Of a stretch of 64,000 nt of DNA, positions 36,011 to 48,062 are shown piece by piece. The stretch is taken from contig OZ017799.1 of assembly GCA_963969395.1 (NCBI GenBank), positions 1,552,501 through 1,616,500 of the forward strand, read 5' to 3'. The DNA is from Pseudoscleropodium purum. Lineage: Eukaryota > Streptophyta > Bryopsida > Hypnales > Brachytheciaceae. How positions within the stretch are numbered: the stretch's first letter is position 1; each line of letters opens with the position of its first letter. The translations under genes were made by a program, and so were the position numbers. The notes under the pieces are model-generated. The model was given only the letters and a program-made list of their open reading frames with translations, was not told the origin of the DNA and did no database searches.

Positions 36011-37544
36011 GTCTTACATGATTTCAATTTAAATCTGTGGACAACCTTACATAATTAAGTTGTTAAATTCTCTTTCATTAAAAGAGTTTTGGAGGGAGGT
36101 GGGAAGGCCGTTTTAGGGCTTATTTCCTGTGCACTTGAAGAACGTCGGGTTGTCAAAAAAAATTTGAATTTTTTTTAAATTCTTAAAATGAAAAAATAAT
36201 TGAAAAATATAATATTTAAAAAATGATGTGGCAGTCATTCTACTACGTTAAGCAGTAGCTGCCAAGAGTTCCAATGGGTTGAGAATCTTGAGGAACTCAC
36301 AATCTTCCAAACTAGGTGAATCTTTTCTAATGTAAAGAAAATAGGCATAGTTAGTGGATTATTTTAGTAGAAGCATGTTCCTAATTCAAATGAAGCGTTC
36401 ACCAATTCAATCTTCCTACACTATGCTAACACTCATAGCAAATTTCTAATTCATTCATAAAACAATCTTTGTTAATTCTTAAAGGCCCAAGGGATTTCTA
36501 CCTTTAAAATCACATCTAAATTGTCAATTCTTAGATTCAAATGTATAATTATTTAAGAAATCATTTCAAAAATCTATACATAGGATCTTGTTCACTCTTC
36601 CTTCCTCTCTTATGAATTATGTGTCCCACTTGAATAGTTTTTTGTCCCAAAATTAAGTGTCCAATATGCCTTGCATAGCCTCACAAGTACATAATTGAAC
36701 AATGTGTGCATCACAAGGGAGGCAATTGCATAATTCTTCAACACACTCTAAGCAATTTTTTCCCATATGTAGTACCTTGTAGCTGTTGCCACTGTTGATT
36801 TTCATTATTTTGATCATGCAATGATGCAATGAAGACCAAAAAAATAAATTTGTAATCCTAAATTTTAAAGTATAAACCCTACTTCTCTCACTCCAAACCT
36901 CTAAGTATAAAAAAAATTAGAGTGCTCATAGACTTTCATGAAACAATGGGACACTTAATTCAAGACAAAGAAAGTATAAAATTAGTCTACAATCAAATTT
37001 TCAAAGACTTTGACCACATGTATTTTGAAAACTCAACAATTTATGGTCAAAGTTAAATTTTGAAAAAAATAAAAATTCTTGGGTTGATTGGCTCCAAGGT
37101 GTTATATTTCAAAAAATTCATGAAGGAGAATTTTGCCTTTTTAGACCAAATGAAATTTTGATTATTTGAAACATGCATACCAATTTTTACAAGAATAGGA
37201 GAAATGGAAGATTATTTTCAATGCCTTATAATCAATCAAGTTGTTCTATGAAAATGCAAATTTCGCTTGACCATGCTCATCAATCACTTACTCAGTTACT
37301 CCAATCGATTAGCTTTTGCCCATTTCTACTACCATGGAACATTTCTTCTTGAGATGACCTCTCATTGGCTAAATCTCTCCCAAGACAAATTGCTATAAGC
37401 TATCTCTTGTGATGATGCATCCAAGTTCAAATTGCAATTAATGTACGTATACCGTTATTTGTTAAAATAAAGAGTTGTTGATCTCATAAACAAAAATTCC
37501 CTCCTTCCAATGTTGTTGATCTTGAAAAGCAAATAATATGGATA
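36011..37544. other. AT-rich DNA, no gene seen
   Basis: No coding signal and no bounded repeat recognised. Confidence 0.4.
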
Positions 37545-37698
37545 TGGATACTCTGGGATACAAATATAGATATACAAGATAGATATAGATATGGATAAAT
37601 AAGACAAATACAAAATATAGCATATATATACAACATATGGAATATATGTAGAATACATATGGGATATGTATGAGATATATATGTATACATACATATAC

Positions 37699-37778
<80 letters not shown>
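37545..37778. repeat. AT/ATAC microsatellite, long pure (AT)n core
   Basis: A pure (AT)n run from about 37705 to 37778, flanked on the left by degenerate AGATAT, ACATAT and GGATAT variants. Long Tyr-Ile ORFs on the minus strand here are an effect of the repeat. Confidence 0.9.
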
Positions 37779-37781
<3 letters not shown>

Positions 37782-39060
37782 ACCACATTGTTTAAAATGA
37801 AGCACATGTCACATAAATATAAGTATGGGGTTTGGAGGATATATTACAAGCACCATGTCAATTTTTTAGCTAATGGCAAAGTGACACATGTACCCTTTTG
37901 AAAATGATTTGTGTTTTCTCTAAAATTCACATTCTTTCTCTATCCATTTAAAAGATAGCCCACATACCTTGAAGTGTTTGAGATCAAAAAATCACTTGAG
38001 GCAAAGTTTTTGTCCAAATTAAGAAGAAGGGGCCATGGAAAGACAACCTTACAAACTATATGGGAGATTTTTTTGGTTTTAGGCAACTTATGAAAGAGGT
38101 ACAAAAACTAAAAAATGGTCATTTGGACCTTTTGGGATTAAAAAACAAATCCACAATTAAAAAAAAGATGTGCAAGACATTCATTGCTATAAAGTAAGAA
38201 CTATCAAATGCCAAAAATAATTCCAAACTTCTTAAAACGCTATGGACTATTTTCACATATCTTTGACAACATTTAACTTATGTCTTTCCTATCCTCATGA
38301 TCCCAACATGCAACAATGATTTTTTCTTTCAATTTTCTAATCTTGATAGGAACAAATTGTGATCCAACACTTGAAGTGATGGAGCATTTACATCTGACTA
38401 TGAATATGGATGGAATTTGTATAATGTGTGTGACATTTATTCATCTAAAATAGCTATAAGGTGAGCACTTCAAAATACGCCACTGATCCAAAACCACCAT
38501 CATTGTTTGCAGGACACTAAATCCAAACCATAAAGTTTGTAGGTTGAACAGGATAATTTTGAGGTTCATTGGAGGTAAAAGTTTTTAAAAGCCCCCTATT
38601 TTGAGCTATGTCTAGGATTTGTACTAGATCCCTCCTAGCTAATTTTGGGTCTTTGATTGCAAATATGAATTCAAAATTTGAAAATCTTTTTCTGTAAAAA
38701 ATAAAAAATTTCAGCGTTTTCCTCAGGGGTAAAAAATCATGCATTTTCATCCTTCATGGGATGGGTTTAGAGTCTTGCTCATTGTTCCATCTACATCTCC
38801 AAGTCAATATGTATCTATATGGAAGAATGAAATGATTCCAGAACCTCTTCCAAAAACAACTTTGATCCTTCATAACTTTTGTATACGATATCCCGATGCT
38901 ACATTCTTTAATACGTTGAAACCTCCTTTCACTTGCCAACAAGAAAATCAATAAAAATTTGACCACTCTAATGATAGTGATAAAAAAAATAGCCAAAAAT
39001 GCTGATTTTTTTTAGTGCCTACCTTATACTACTTTGTTGAATACCAATTCACAAGGCAGT
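37779..39060. other. AT-rich DNA, no gene seen
   Basis: The 37.9-38.15 kb part resembles the DNA just after R4 copy 1 (AAATCACTTGAGGCAAAGTT). Short ORFs at 38.5-39.0 kb show no domain. Confidence 0.4.
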
Positions 39061-39292
39061 CTAACCTTTGAAGGCTGAGGCAGACGTTTTGTGTTTAATG
39101 GATGACACATAATCAAACTGTATAGGATAGAAGTGCAACTATTCATCCTCAAAATTTGTTTTGGAACGGGAAGATCTTCTACAATAGTTTGACTTGCAAT
39201 GTGACTACTTTTGCAATTTTAGAGGCTAGTGATTCACACAATAATAGAAAAGGATAATTTCAAGGGTCACCCCTTTAGCGTTTAAGGGTTAA
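39061..39292 (+). mobile_element. Short TTAA-bounded element R2, copy 1
   Basis: 232 bp from CTAACCTTTGAAGGC to GCGTTTAAGGGTTAA. The interior is shared with copy 3 at 63045-63275: AACTATTCATCCTCAAAATT and GGGAAGATCTTCTA. The ends are imperfect inverted repeats related to those of R1. No coding capacity. Confidence 0.65.
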
Positions 39293-39357
39293 GAAACTAT
39301 GTTATCAACAAATATGGTGATTCTTTAGCCACTGCACTAATTTAAATATGTTACAAT

Positions 39358-39488
39358 AAGATAGAAGTGCAACTATTTACAGTAGTTTGACTTACAATGA
39401 TTACTTTTGCAATTTTGGAAGCTAGTGATTCACATGATAGTAGAAAAGAACGATTTCAAGGGTCACCCATTCACCATTCAAGGGCTAA
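39358..39488 (+). mobile_element. R2, copy 2 (left end missing)
   Basis: Shares GATAGAAGTGCAACTATT, TAGTTTGACTT and GCTAGTGATTCACA with copy 1 and ends CATTCAAGGGCTAA. It lacks the left terminus and an internal ~45 bp. Confidence 0.6.
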
Positions 39489-39960
39489 CTGAAATCACAA
39501 ACAATCTAGCCATAAAATCAAGACCATTGTCCACAATGCATGATGTATGGGCCGATGGAAATCCCCCGGCCTTCCCCGACAGATCCAAAAACCCAAACAC
39601 ATGCCACCCAAGCTGTCCCTCACTCTCCAACACCAGTACAACGAGCTGTGTCATGCTGTAGAAAAGGAGCACACATGATCTCAGTCCCCCACTCCCCAAA
39701 GAGTTCGTCACATAGCTTAATGGGTCTCCGGGGTCCGGGGGGCCAATGCTAGCAATGAATAGTTCTTTGCACAGCCGCCACTGTCACAATGCTGTTGAGA
39801 TAACTTATCGCGGAAGGCCGAAAGAAGAAACGGAGTTGAGCATGGCAAGGAAACCAAAAGCCGACAAGCAGCCAACGATGCATCAATGGTCTGATAAGTG
39901 AGTGTAAGTTCCAGTTCAGTACTTACTTTAGTGGGGGCCATTCATTGCCATGCTGTGCTT
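39489..39960. other. GC-normal island inside the AT-rich region
   Basis: About 470 bp of roughly balanced composition abruptly flanked by AT-rich DNA. Both strands have ORFs of 70-84 codons but I recognise no domain. On the minus strand a short ATG exon with a GTAAGT donor (near 39930) and a pyrimidine-rich acceptor before 39660 could be drawn, but the product is unrecognisable. It may be a decayed gene fragment, a promoter, or a less decayed insertion. Confidence 0.35.
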
Positions 39961-42263
39961 CGTCAGCTGGGCTCAATGCAATTTTAAATTTTAAATTAAA
40001 TTTTAAATTAAATTTTTAAACAAATGAAATGAATTCCATTGCAACTGAAGGGGTAAAGTACTGCAAATGCATTTTGGATATCCAGGACAAGGACCCTGCA
40101 ACTACCGTACTCTACCCCCGAAAGGGTGATGATTGTGACAACTTTCCTGGGGACACTAAAGGAGTCACCATAAATAAGATGTCATGTAATCCACAACATT
40201 TCGACACACTTTTTGACATGGTTTAAAGTGTGTAAGAAAATATGGAAATCTTTTCTGACTTTCTTGTTGAGTGACTCAAAGAAGTGTCGAAAAATTTCTA
40301 TTGTCAGAAAGAGTATCAAATGATGGTGACCCCAAAAATAATTCATAAATAAAGTCAAAATAATTGTTAAAAAGAGTATCAATCAATGTATGAGAAAAAA
40401 ATTGCCTAGAGAAATTGTGGTCCAATAAAAATTTTATGATTTTTAGTTTGAAAATCTATAACTAATTCCTCAAAGGTCCAAAAGAAAGGAAAAATCTTCA
40501 ATTTCACACATGTAGAAAGAGACTAGAAATTTTCACCACAATTCGATAGGGGAGGGGTTCAAACCCTATAGATACTTGCATCATTATAAATAATTAGGTC
40601 CATTATTTGTTTCTCCTATTTCCTTCAAAATCATTCTTAAAAAACTTTTAGCCTTTTGTATCTTTGGATTAATTCTAGAAGGATACAAACCTATCATTGA
40701 GGTAATCAACCAAAAATCATTTGATTTTTAAATGAATAGGTGTAATCTTTGTTTTTATAGTTCTACACAAGACAAGACATCATGTAGCCAACCTCATCCA
40801 AATGCCACCTCCATCTTCATTTAGGCCTTGTAGTGTAATCAATCACAATAGAAGTTGAAGAGCATTTTGAGGCAATTTTTACTTCAAGGGGGTTACCTGT
40901 ATTATCTTTAACTCTACACATGATATTATTGTATTTTCTTTTTCTAAGTGATCTATAATAAATTTAGTTTAAGATTATATGGTTACAATTAAAGAAAGCC
41001 TAGTAGTGAAACCTATCAAGACTTTGGCTTAGTTTTGTTCCTTTAGATTGAACTTCAAAAAGTTCAAAAAAGGCCTCAAGCATTTAGGGGTTAAAAGTAG
41101 TCCAGTGGCTTCATTCAAAGATGTTTCTTTTTATTTTGTACCATTTACATTTGAACTTTCAATGGTCAATTCACAAAATATTACTTAAATGTTGGAAAAT
41201 TACGATACAAACCAAGAAAACAATTTCAAATTAGATTTCTCTTGAAAGAGCTAATAACTTAATTTTAAGAAAATACAATTTGACCATAGGAGATTGTAAA
41301 CCTAAGAAAAAATAGCATTTTTTTGTTTAACTCTATTACATAATCCGTGATTGTCTATACAATTTGGATTTGAAGGAAGGGTCATAACTCCATAAGATTT
41401 TTGTTCCTTCTATAATCCATAATCTCCTTGTTTGGCCCAAAATATTGGTGTCATATAGGTTGTGTACCAAATCCAAATTAGGTATAGGTGTTTCTACTCT
41501 ATTGACTAACTATGACTAATTGTAATTAGCATAATTAGAGCTTGCAAAATTGATAGCATAATTAATAATCATTGTCATTACATTCAATCATTATGAATAT
41601 AGAATTTGTTGGAGACAAGTCAACTAAGTTAGATTGACCCCAAATGGACCCCTACCCAATTACAACCCCTCACAACTCCTCTTGTTGGAATCTAATGTAA
41701 TGAATACTAGTCTCAAGTGTGCATTGATAACAATAATGTGGAATTGGATTGAAAATCGATTTTATGAATTCAATAAACAAATCCATGTAATTTGCATACA
41801 TGACAAAAAGTTCATTCAATATTCTTCAATCTTGAGAGATGCATTCACATTGTCATTACAACCATGTACAGAATTATCAAAGTTACATTAGAATCCAAAA
41901 GGACAAGAATAGTCCCTTTGAGTACAACAATGGGAAACTCCATTCCCTGTTGCAATACTGTAATCCCTGTTGCCAATTCTGATATAGGATTTTCTACTTT
42001 TGGAAATTTAAAGAAGATTCTTCAAAATCATATCCGTGCTTTAGAAGAAATTGTCCCGTGTATAGAATTTCCTACCACATTACACCCAGATTACCTTCCT
42101 GAAGCCAGACCCCTAAATTGGTCGTAGGCAATATGTACTACATCTATAATCACCTTCAGTAACTCGCACAACCTAGCCTCACATGAAGAAACCATCCAGG
42201 TTTCTGTCTGTAACTTAGCTGATGCTGTAGTCTATACAAGTCTAGCCAGCGTCGAGAACCAAA
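39961..42263. other. AT-rich DNA with an orphan R1 terminus; 3' flank of CSN6
   Basis: 39970-40025 is a low-complexity TTTTAAAT run. An R1-type right end (CATTTAGGGGTTAA, 41081-41094) has no visible partner. The last ~130 bp should include the CSN6 3' UTR. No gene seen. Confidence 0.4.
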
Positions 42264-45200
42264 TCAGATGAAAGTAGTCCGCCCACCCCGTCGATTTTGC
42301 TTGTCGTAAGCTGTGTTGAATTTGTCCACCAACTCATTGATGGTACTGCATGCAACAGAATACGATTTTTCTGTAAGCCCGTATATTGAAAGAGAATAGG
42401 AAATAAGCAAAATATCACAAGTCGAAAGGTGATTACGGTAACAATGATACAGATTACACACCGAAGCACAGTAAATATCTAAACTTGAGCTGGAACGGGC
42501 CACCATTACGTACCTGGAGCATTTGGTAATCGTAGCCAAATACGTCATGAGCAATGTGTCATTGTACTCCTGCAAAAGTGCAAAAATGCGACTTCATAAG
42601 TTGGTATCCTAGATCCGATGATGAAAGACGGCCTCAAATAAACAGAGCAAAGTAAGACTGTCTCTAGACACGATTTTCAAATCAGAACTAGCATAGGTAT
42701 TTGTTTAATTCCTGAGCAGTTCGTTGCTCACCATAAGGAAGTCATCTTGGAACTTTGGAGAATCAATAGCTGGTAGTCTCCGCACTAGACTTGAAATTTG
42801 ACGTAGCAGAGAATGCTCATACTCGGCGTCCCCTGTTCACAGCGCCTTACAAAATGAGATACAATGACCAGCATCATTGCCACAATCTAAACTACAATAG
42901 TCTTGTAAACCCTCAAATTGAAGCAATGGCAAAGGATGAGGTTCATTGCAGCTTACCTTTCTGAATGGAAACAAGATGGTGATATAAAACTCGGATTCGG
43001 CTATTGAGCATCTTAATGGCGCTATGCATCCCTGTCAAATGAGCAGCCACTGCAGAAACAACAACAATATCCACATACTCGAAAATATAAGCTCGTCATT
43101 ACTTCCTACTCAGTCACACAACACCGGTCACATTTTGGCATGAAAATGAGTCACGTAATTCAACAAGTTACGAGTGTAATCTCAGTAGTGCGACCATCAT
43201 ATCAAAGGCCAAAGAATATGGTCATCTACATCAAGAATTGACATGGTACAGCTTAGAGTTTTCAACGTCAAAATACCCAACAAGATTGGAAACGTCTACA
43301 CTCAATGCTTTGAGCGATGTCTTCGATTGAAACTGACGAGGTACTTCTAGCATATACTCCCTCCGTCCCAAAATGATTGTTCACTTTGAATGTCATGTTT
43401 TTTTAAGCTTGTTTTGAGTAGGTCATATGGAGACTTCGTTGTGGCTAAAAATATTTAGTTTGCAATGAACACATGCAATGTTCTTCATTGATTCTAGTGC
43501 TATAGAATTTGGAACACAGTATGATCAATGAAACTGGCTCAGAAAAATACTAACAAAATTGTGGACAATCATTTCGGGAAGGAGGGAGTACTAAATTGCA
43601 TCTACTAGAATTCAGAACTCAAAGGAGAGAATAGATAGGATTTTGTACGTTGCGTTGCAGCAGAGCTCCCGTCGGAAGGCTTGATATGTGCCACGTGATC
43701 CACAGATATACGCTCGGCTTCAACCGTCTGGATACACACAGAAGCATGACACGTTGAATGACCAAAACAGAGAAAAGAAGCATAACTAGGAAAAGAAGGA
43801 TAACTAGAGAAATGGACAATGGGAAAGTTAGTACCTCAATGGTGTAGCTTGCGTCAACAAATATGAGGGAAGGAACTTCGTCAATCACATGTAATTCTGC
43901 AGGGTCACGTCAAAAGAAGAAAGAACAAGAGGAACATCAGATCAAAAACAATACAACTGGGGCGTAAAAGTAGGCAAAGAATGAATTGAGGAGAGAGAAT
44001 TAATAAGCCTGTACATCATCTACGCTTTGCAGCAAGAATACTAAACCCTGAAAACTCCTTTCCAGAAATAAAAATAACTCTAATCATTCAATTATAAGCA
44101 CGCCAAAATTGCACTGTACATCAAGCGGTTATGCCAGACACTGTTCAATCTGTAATTGCAACTTGCACATACGCTCACAGTCCAGGGTAACTCACCGCTC
44201 TCGAATATACTAATAGGAAGATCTTTTTGTGCATGGTTGATAGTGGGATTCAGTAGCACATATACTGGACTCTCATTAATGTCCATCAGCTGGCAAAGAG
44301 AAGGAACACATATTAGGTTCCTTGTCTTGACAGAAACAACCACAATTCTGCGTCGCATATATCAAAGGCACGTAAATCATAGCCCAATCTTAAAACACAA
44401 CTGCACTAACACTGGAAAGTTCCTCGAAATTTGTCTTCGTCATTGTTATGACAATCTAATAGTGACAATACATTCCAAACCAATCAAAAGAAATACATGA
44501 AACTTAGATGAAACGTCTGGAAACCTACAGCTTTATGAATGTGCATGTCTGAGTCCTGTACATCGCTTCCAGTTGAGTACCAGCCCAGAACATCATACTT
44601 AGGGAAGACCTTCTTGTCTGTTACCATCAAATCAAAGTAAGTTGACGTCAGGGATTTTCTCACACTTAGAGAATAAAAAATCGATATTCAAAGAAATCAT
44701 TGGATCAAGCATACGAGCAAGAAACTAGGAACTTCATCGCACTAATTATGGGATTTAATCCCTCCCAAATAATCATCCGTGTGGTGCCTGACCTAGAACC
44801 CATCTTCCCCTCACTAACAGCAATAGATAAAACCAAGGTTACAGAAAAACAAAATCCTCCATTTTATTCCATTTTTTTAAGTATAATTGGTTCTATTTTT
44901 TTAAAGACTCTGTTCTCAAGCACTAATTACACATTCAAAGATTGAAAACGTTCAGAAAACCAATTAGGATTCTACAGATTCCTTCCTGAACAACTTTAAA
45001 ATGGAGACTGACCTAAAACTCATCATCCCCTCACTGCCCGTGAGGCAACCAGAGTCACGGTGCGAGGGAATCCTCCGTTTTATTCGATTCTTTAGTGCAT
45101 TTTTCATTGTCTTAGACTGCATTTCTTTCGATTCCGTGTTCAAACACAATCCTCTTAAGCTACAAGTGCACATACATAAATCGAAGAAACGTCAAAAGTA

Positions 45201-45599
45201 TCATTCAATCTAATACTGACAGAAATCTGAGAGCGGAATAGAAAACTTCAATTCCGATTCCTGAACTCCGATCCCCGGTGATCTCGATAACAATGGGTCA
45301 AGAGGAAGACAAACAGAGAGCCTAAACCTAAACTACGATCGCCGAACAAGTTACTCACATTGCTCTTGCTTGGTTACGAGAAAGGAGCGATCCAAGACAT
45401 CGGCCGCGGCATCATAAAGAAGCTCAAAGCTGTTGAAAATCTCCACAGTACGCCCCGTTTGCACGCCTAGAACGCAGCCATATACGCGCGGCGGGCGACC
45501 TGCCGCTTGCGTCTGCGCCTTGATCCGAGTGTGGTGATCGGAGATGTTTACTATCACGAGAGGATGCAGCTTGAATGTCAAGCCGCTGCTTGACGACAT
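42264..45599 (-). CDS. CSN6: COP9 signalosome complex subunit 6, nine exons
   Basis: Exons: 45359-45599, 44529-44617, 44196-44289, 43835-43896, 43649-43727, 42957-43049, 42732-42832, 42514-42569, 42264-42345. All junctions are GT-AG with matching phase and yield 298 residues (plant CSN6 is about 317). CSN6 is the non-catalytic MPN subunit of the COP9 signalosome, which removes NEDD8 from cullins and controls SCF/CUL4 ligases and photomorphogenesis. The MPN fold spans about residues 8-140 (SGLTFKLHPLVIVNISDH, RVYGCVLG, TVEIFNSFEL, DINESPVYVLLNP). It lacks the JAMM HxH metal site (GWYSTGSD instead), as expected for CSN6 rather than CSN5. The C-terminal helical part ends with FNTAYDKQNRRGGRT, a plant CSN6 signature. 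Intron 5 carries a Stowaway-type MITE. Identification is firm. Confidence 0.95.
43357..43588. mobile_element. Stowaway-type MITE in CSN6 intron 5
   Basis: Ends CTCCCTCCGTCCCAAAATGA (43357) and, reverse-complemented from 43588, CTCCCTCCTTCCCGAAATGA. 22 of the 24 end positions agree, and each end is flanked by TA (43355-43356, 43589-43590). The CTCCCTCCGTCCC terminus and TA duplication are the classic Stowaway (Tc1/mariner MITE) signature of plants. 232 bp, non-coding, wholly intronic. Confidence 0.92.
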
Positions 45600-47105
45600 C
45601 GCTGCTGCTCCAGAATCCTAATCCTTCAACACAATTCTTTGTATCCCCCCACTGATCAATGGATATGGCAATGGGGTCTGCAAGCAAAGGCGAGGGCAAA
45701 CCCTAAAATACGTTCAATCGAATTGAGAAGGAAGGGCAATATTCGCGGAAGTGAGAGGAGGAGGATCGGAAAAGAGACGCCAGTGGGTATAGGGGTTGGT
45801 CCGAGTACTTTCGTAGTAGCTTCCTGCAGGACACGTCATCAAAGTAATGGTAAATATTGTGTGGGGTGTGGGGGTGGTTACTACAGTACTCTAGTTAACA
45901 ATGATATTGTATCTCGTACACTATTTGCTTCAAATTTTTTATAAGACTTTATTCTTGATGAATATTTTTACTATGAGTATGGATGTCAATACTACCATAT
46001 CTAATGGGTAGGATCAACAAAATATGTTTGTAGAAATAGATGTTGGAATTGTTGGAATATTGTTTGTTGTTGTTTTTTTATTAAAAATTATATGAAAACA
46101 AATTAATCCTTATTCATGCATTTGTTGAATTACATTAGACAATTTTCATTAATTATTCAATATAAAATATTAATTTTGAATATTGGATGCAGTTTTCAAA
46201 GATATATGATGAATTCTATAAACAATCAATTAGTGAAGGTATTACTAAATATCATTATCAATTTGCATCTCAAATCTCATCAAATTCTCAAAATACAAAT
46301 TGTGGAAAGCTAAATATCAAGACTTTGGACTTCACACTAAAGCCTAAGACTTGGTGCACTAAATTATGCGTACATGGTAGTACTTTATGGATCTTGTTGC
46401 CAAGATAGTAGGACTTAGAGTCTAAATTGGGTTTAACAAAAATAGAAATTTGACTCGGGGCTCTAAGTCTTATTTATTGTTTAGTGTATAATATAAAAAT
46501 AGCAATACTAATTTAAACATCTTTGTAGACTAATTTTATCTAGAAATCTTTCTATTGTAGATAGTATGTAAAAAATACTCTAAACTTTAATTTCTAACTT
46601 TTTGACTCATTTTAGAAAATGTATTTGCCATATAATATTGAGCATAAGAAAACTTGAGAGTTAAAGTTGGAACCTTGGTCTTTACATTACAAAATTCCAA
46701 ATTTGATAATAATTTAATTATTCACTTTCTACAGCCCAAAATATTAGGATTTGACCTTGAAATAGGATTTGAAAAAACAAATATAGAAAACATAATAAGA
46801 ACTAGCCTTAAGTGTTGCATGATTATATATTCATTTTTTCAAGGTATAGTAGTGCAACTTGCATTCAAGTTTGTATTCTTTCTTGGATCTTGCAATCCAG
46901 CTATTTACATTCATAATATTCACATTGTGGATGAAATTTCAATTTTTCATTCAAATGTGGCATTATCTTCCTATGTTCAAAAAATTTAGTGAACTTTGGT
47001 GATTTCATCCATTAAAATATAGAGATATTTTTGCTATTAATTCCAAATTGATTCTCCTAAATCTCAATCTAGCAAAAAATGTCTACAAACAAATATTCTA
47101 TGTTG
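45600..47105. other. CSN6 upstream region passing into AT-rich DNA
   Basis: 45600-45850 has gene-like GC and probably holds the CSN6 5' UTR and promoter. Beyond 45.9 kb the DNA is AT-rich; a 111-codon ORF at 46654-46989 shows no domain. Confidence 0.45.
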
Positions 47106-48062
47106 TTAACTCCTAAAGCCCTGAGTCCCATTTTTTTTGGCAACATAGTGATTTGGAGCAGCTCACTACAGATGGGTTTTTTATTTTATTTTTTTGACAT
47201 TTTCACACAACATTTTCCCGAGGAGTATCTTTAAGGCCCAACAATTTTTATAACTTTTGACTACATGGCTAAAAAGTTATTGTATGAAATGTGATTTTCA
47301 ACATTCAACGGGCAGCCTAGGCAACAAATAAAACTTCTTCAAAAATCATTTTTTTCAAAAATTAAAATTTGAAATTGATTCTTTACATTTATATTTACAT
47401 GGAAAGCTTTGAATCATTCCATTTGGATGGATGAATCAAAAGTTATGAGGAGTTTTAGTTTGGGGTAGTTTGTGGATAGTTATAGAATCTCTACTCTAAA
47501 ATAAACTTTGAAGCCCTTTATTTTACTCAATTTTAAATATTTTTGAAAAAAAATTTAAAAAATTTAAGTGTACATTGTTTATTACCACATTTCAACCATT
47601 GGTATTGGAATTTTTCAATTTCATAAAGAAACTATTAACAACTTAGTACTTTGAATCATTCTCTACTTCATTCTACTTACTATTTTTTTTCCTATATGTT
47701 GTATAATTCTAAATGATCTAAAAATTTTCAAGCATGCAGCCAAATTGCTTTGAAGTATGAATTTAAAGAGTAACCACCATTTTGGACATTTTTTCATGCA
47801 AATGTGACCAAGTGAAGTGCAGTTACTTGGATTTTTGCAAGGAAAAAAAGGATTTTTGTGAGTTCAAAATGCTAATATCTTGCAATCGACATGATGAAAA
47901 TTTTTGAAATTTTTACCACATCTTTTCAAAATAGTTTACTACAAGATCCTATGGTTACTTGTGTCCAAAAATGTTTTTTTTCAAAAATTTGGTACTTGCA
48001 CTAGAAATGGTAGTTTTAGAGTGTTTTTGGTGAAAACATAGTCAAAAACCTTTAGGGGTTAA
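47106..48062 (+). mobile_element. TTAA-bounded element R1, copy C
   Basis: 957 bp from TTAACTCCTAAAGCC to CCTTTAGGGGTTAA. Collinear with copy A over its length, e.g. GGACATTTTTTCATGCAAAT, TTGTATAATTCTAAATGATC and GTTTTTGGTGAAAACATAGT near the right end. Non-coding. Confidence 0.72.

Noticed and set aside
37455..37807. Three overlapping minus-strand ORFs of 107-116 codons full of Tyr-Ile
   Set aside because: They are translations of the (AT)n microsatellite and have no coding value.
22770..48062. R1 copies as solo LTRs of a retrotransposon
   Set aside because: LTRs start TG and end CA with 4-6-bp target duplications; R1 has inverted-repeat ends and TTAA flanks.
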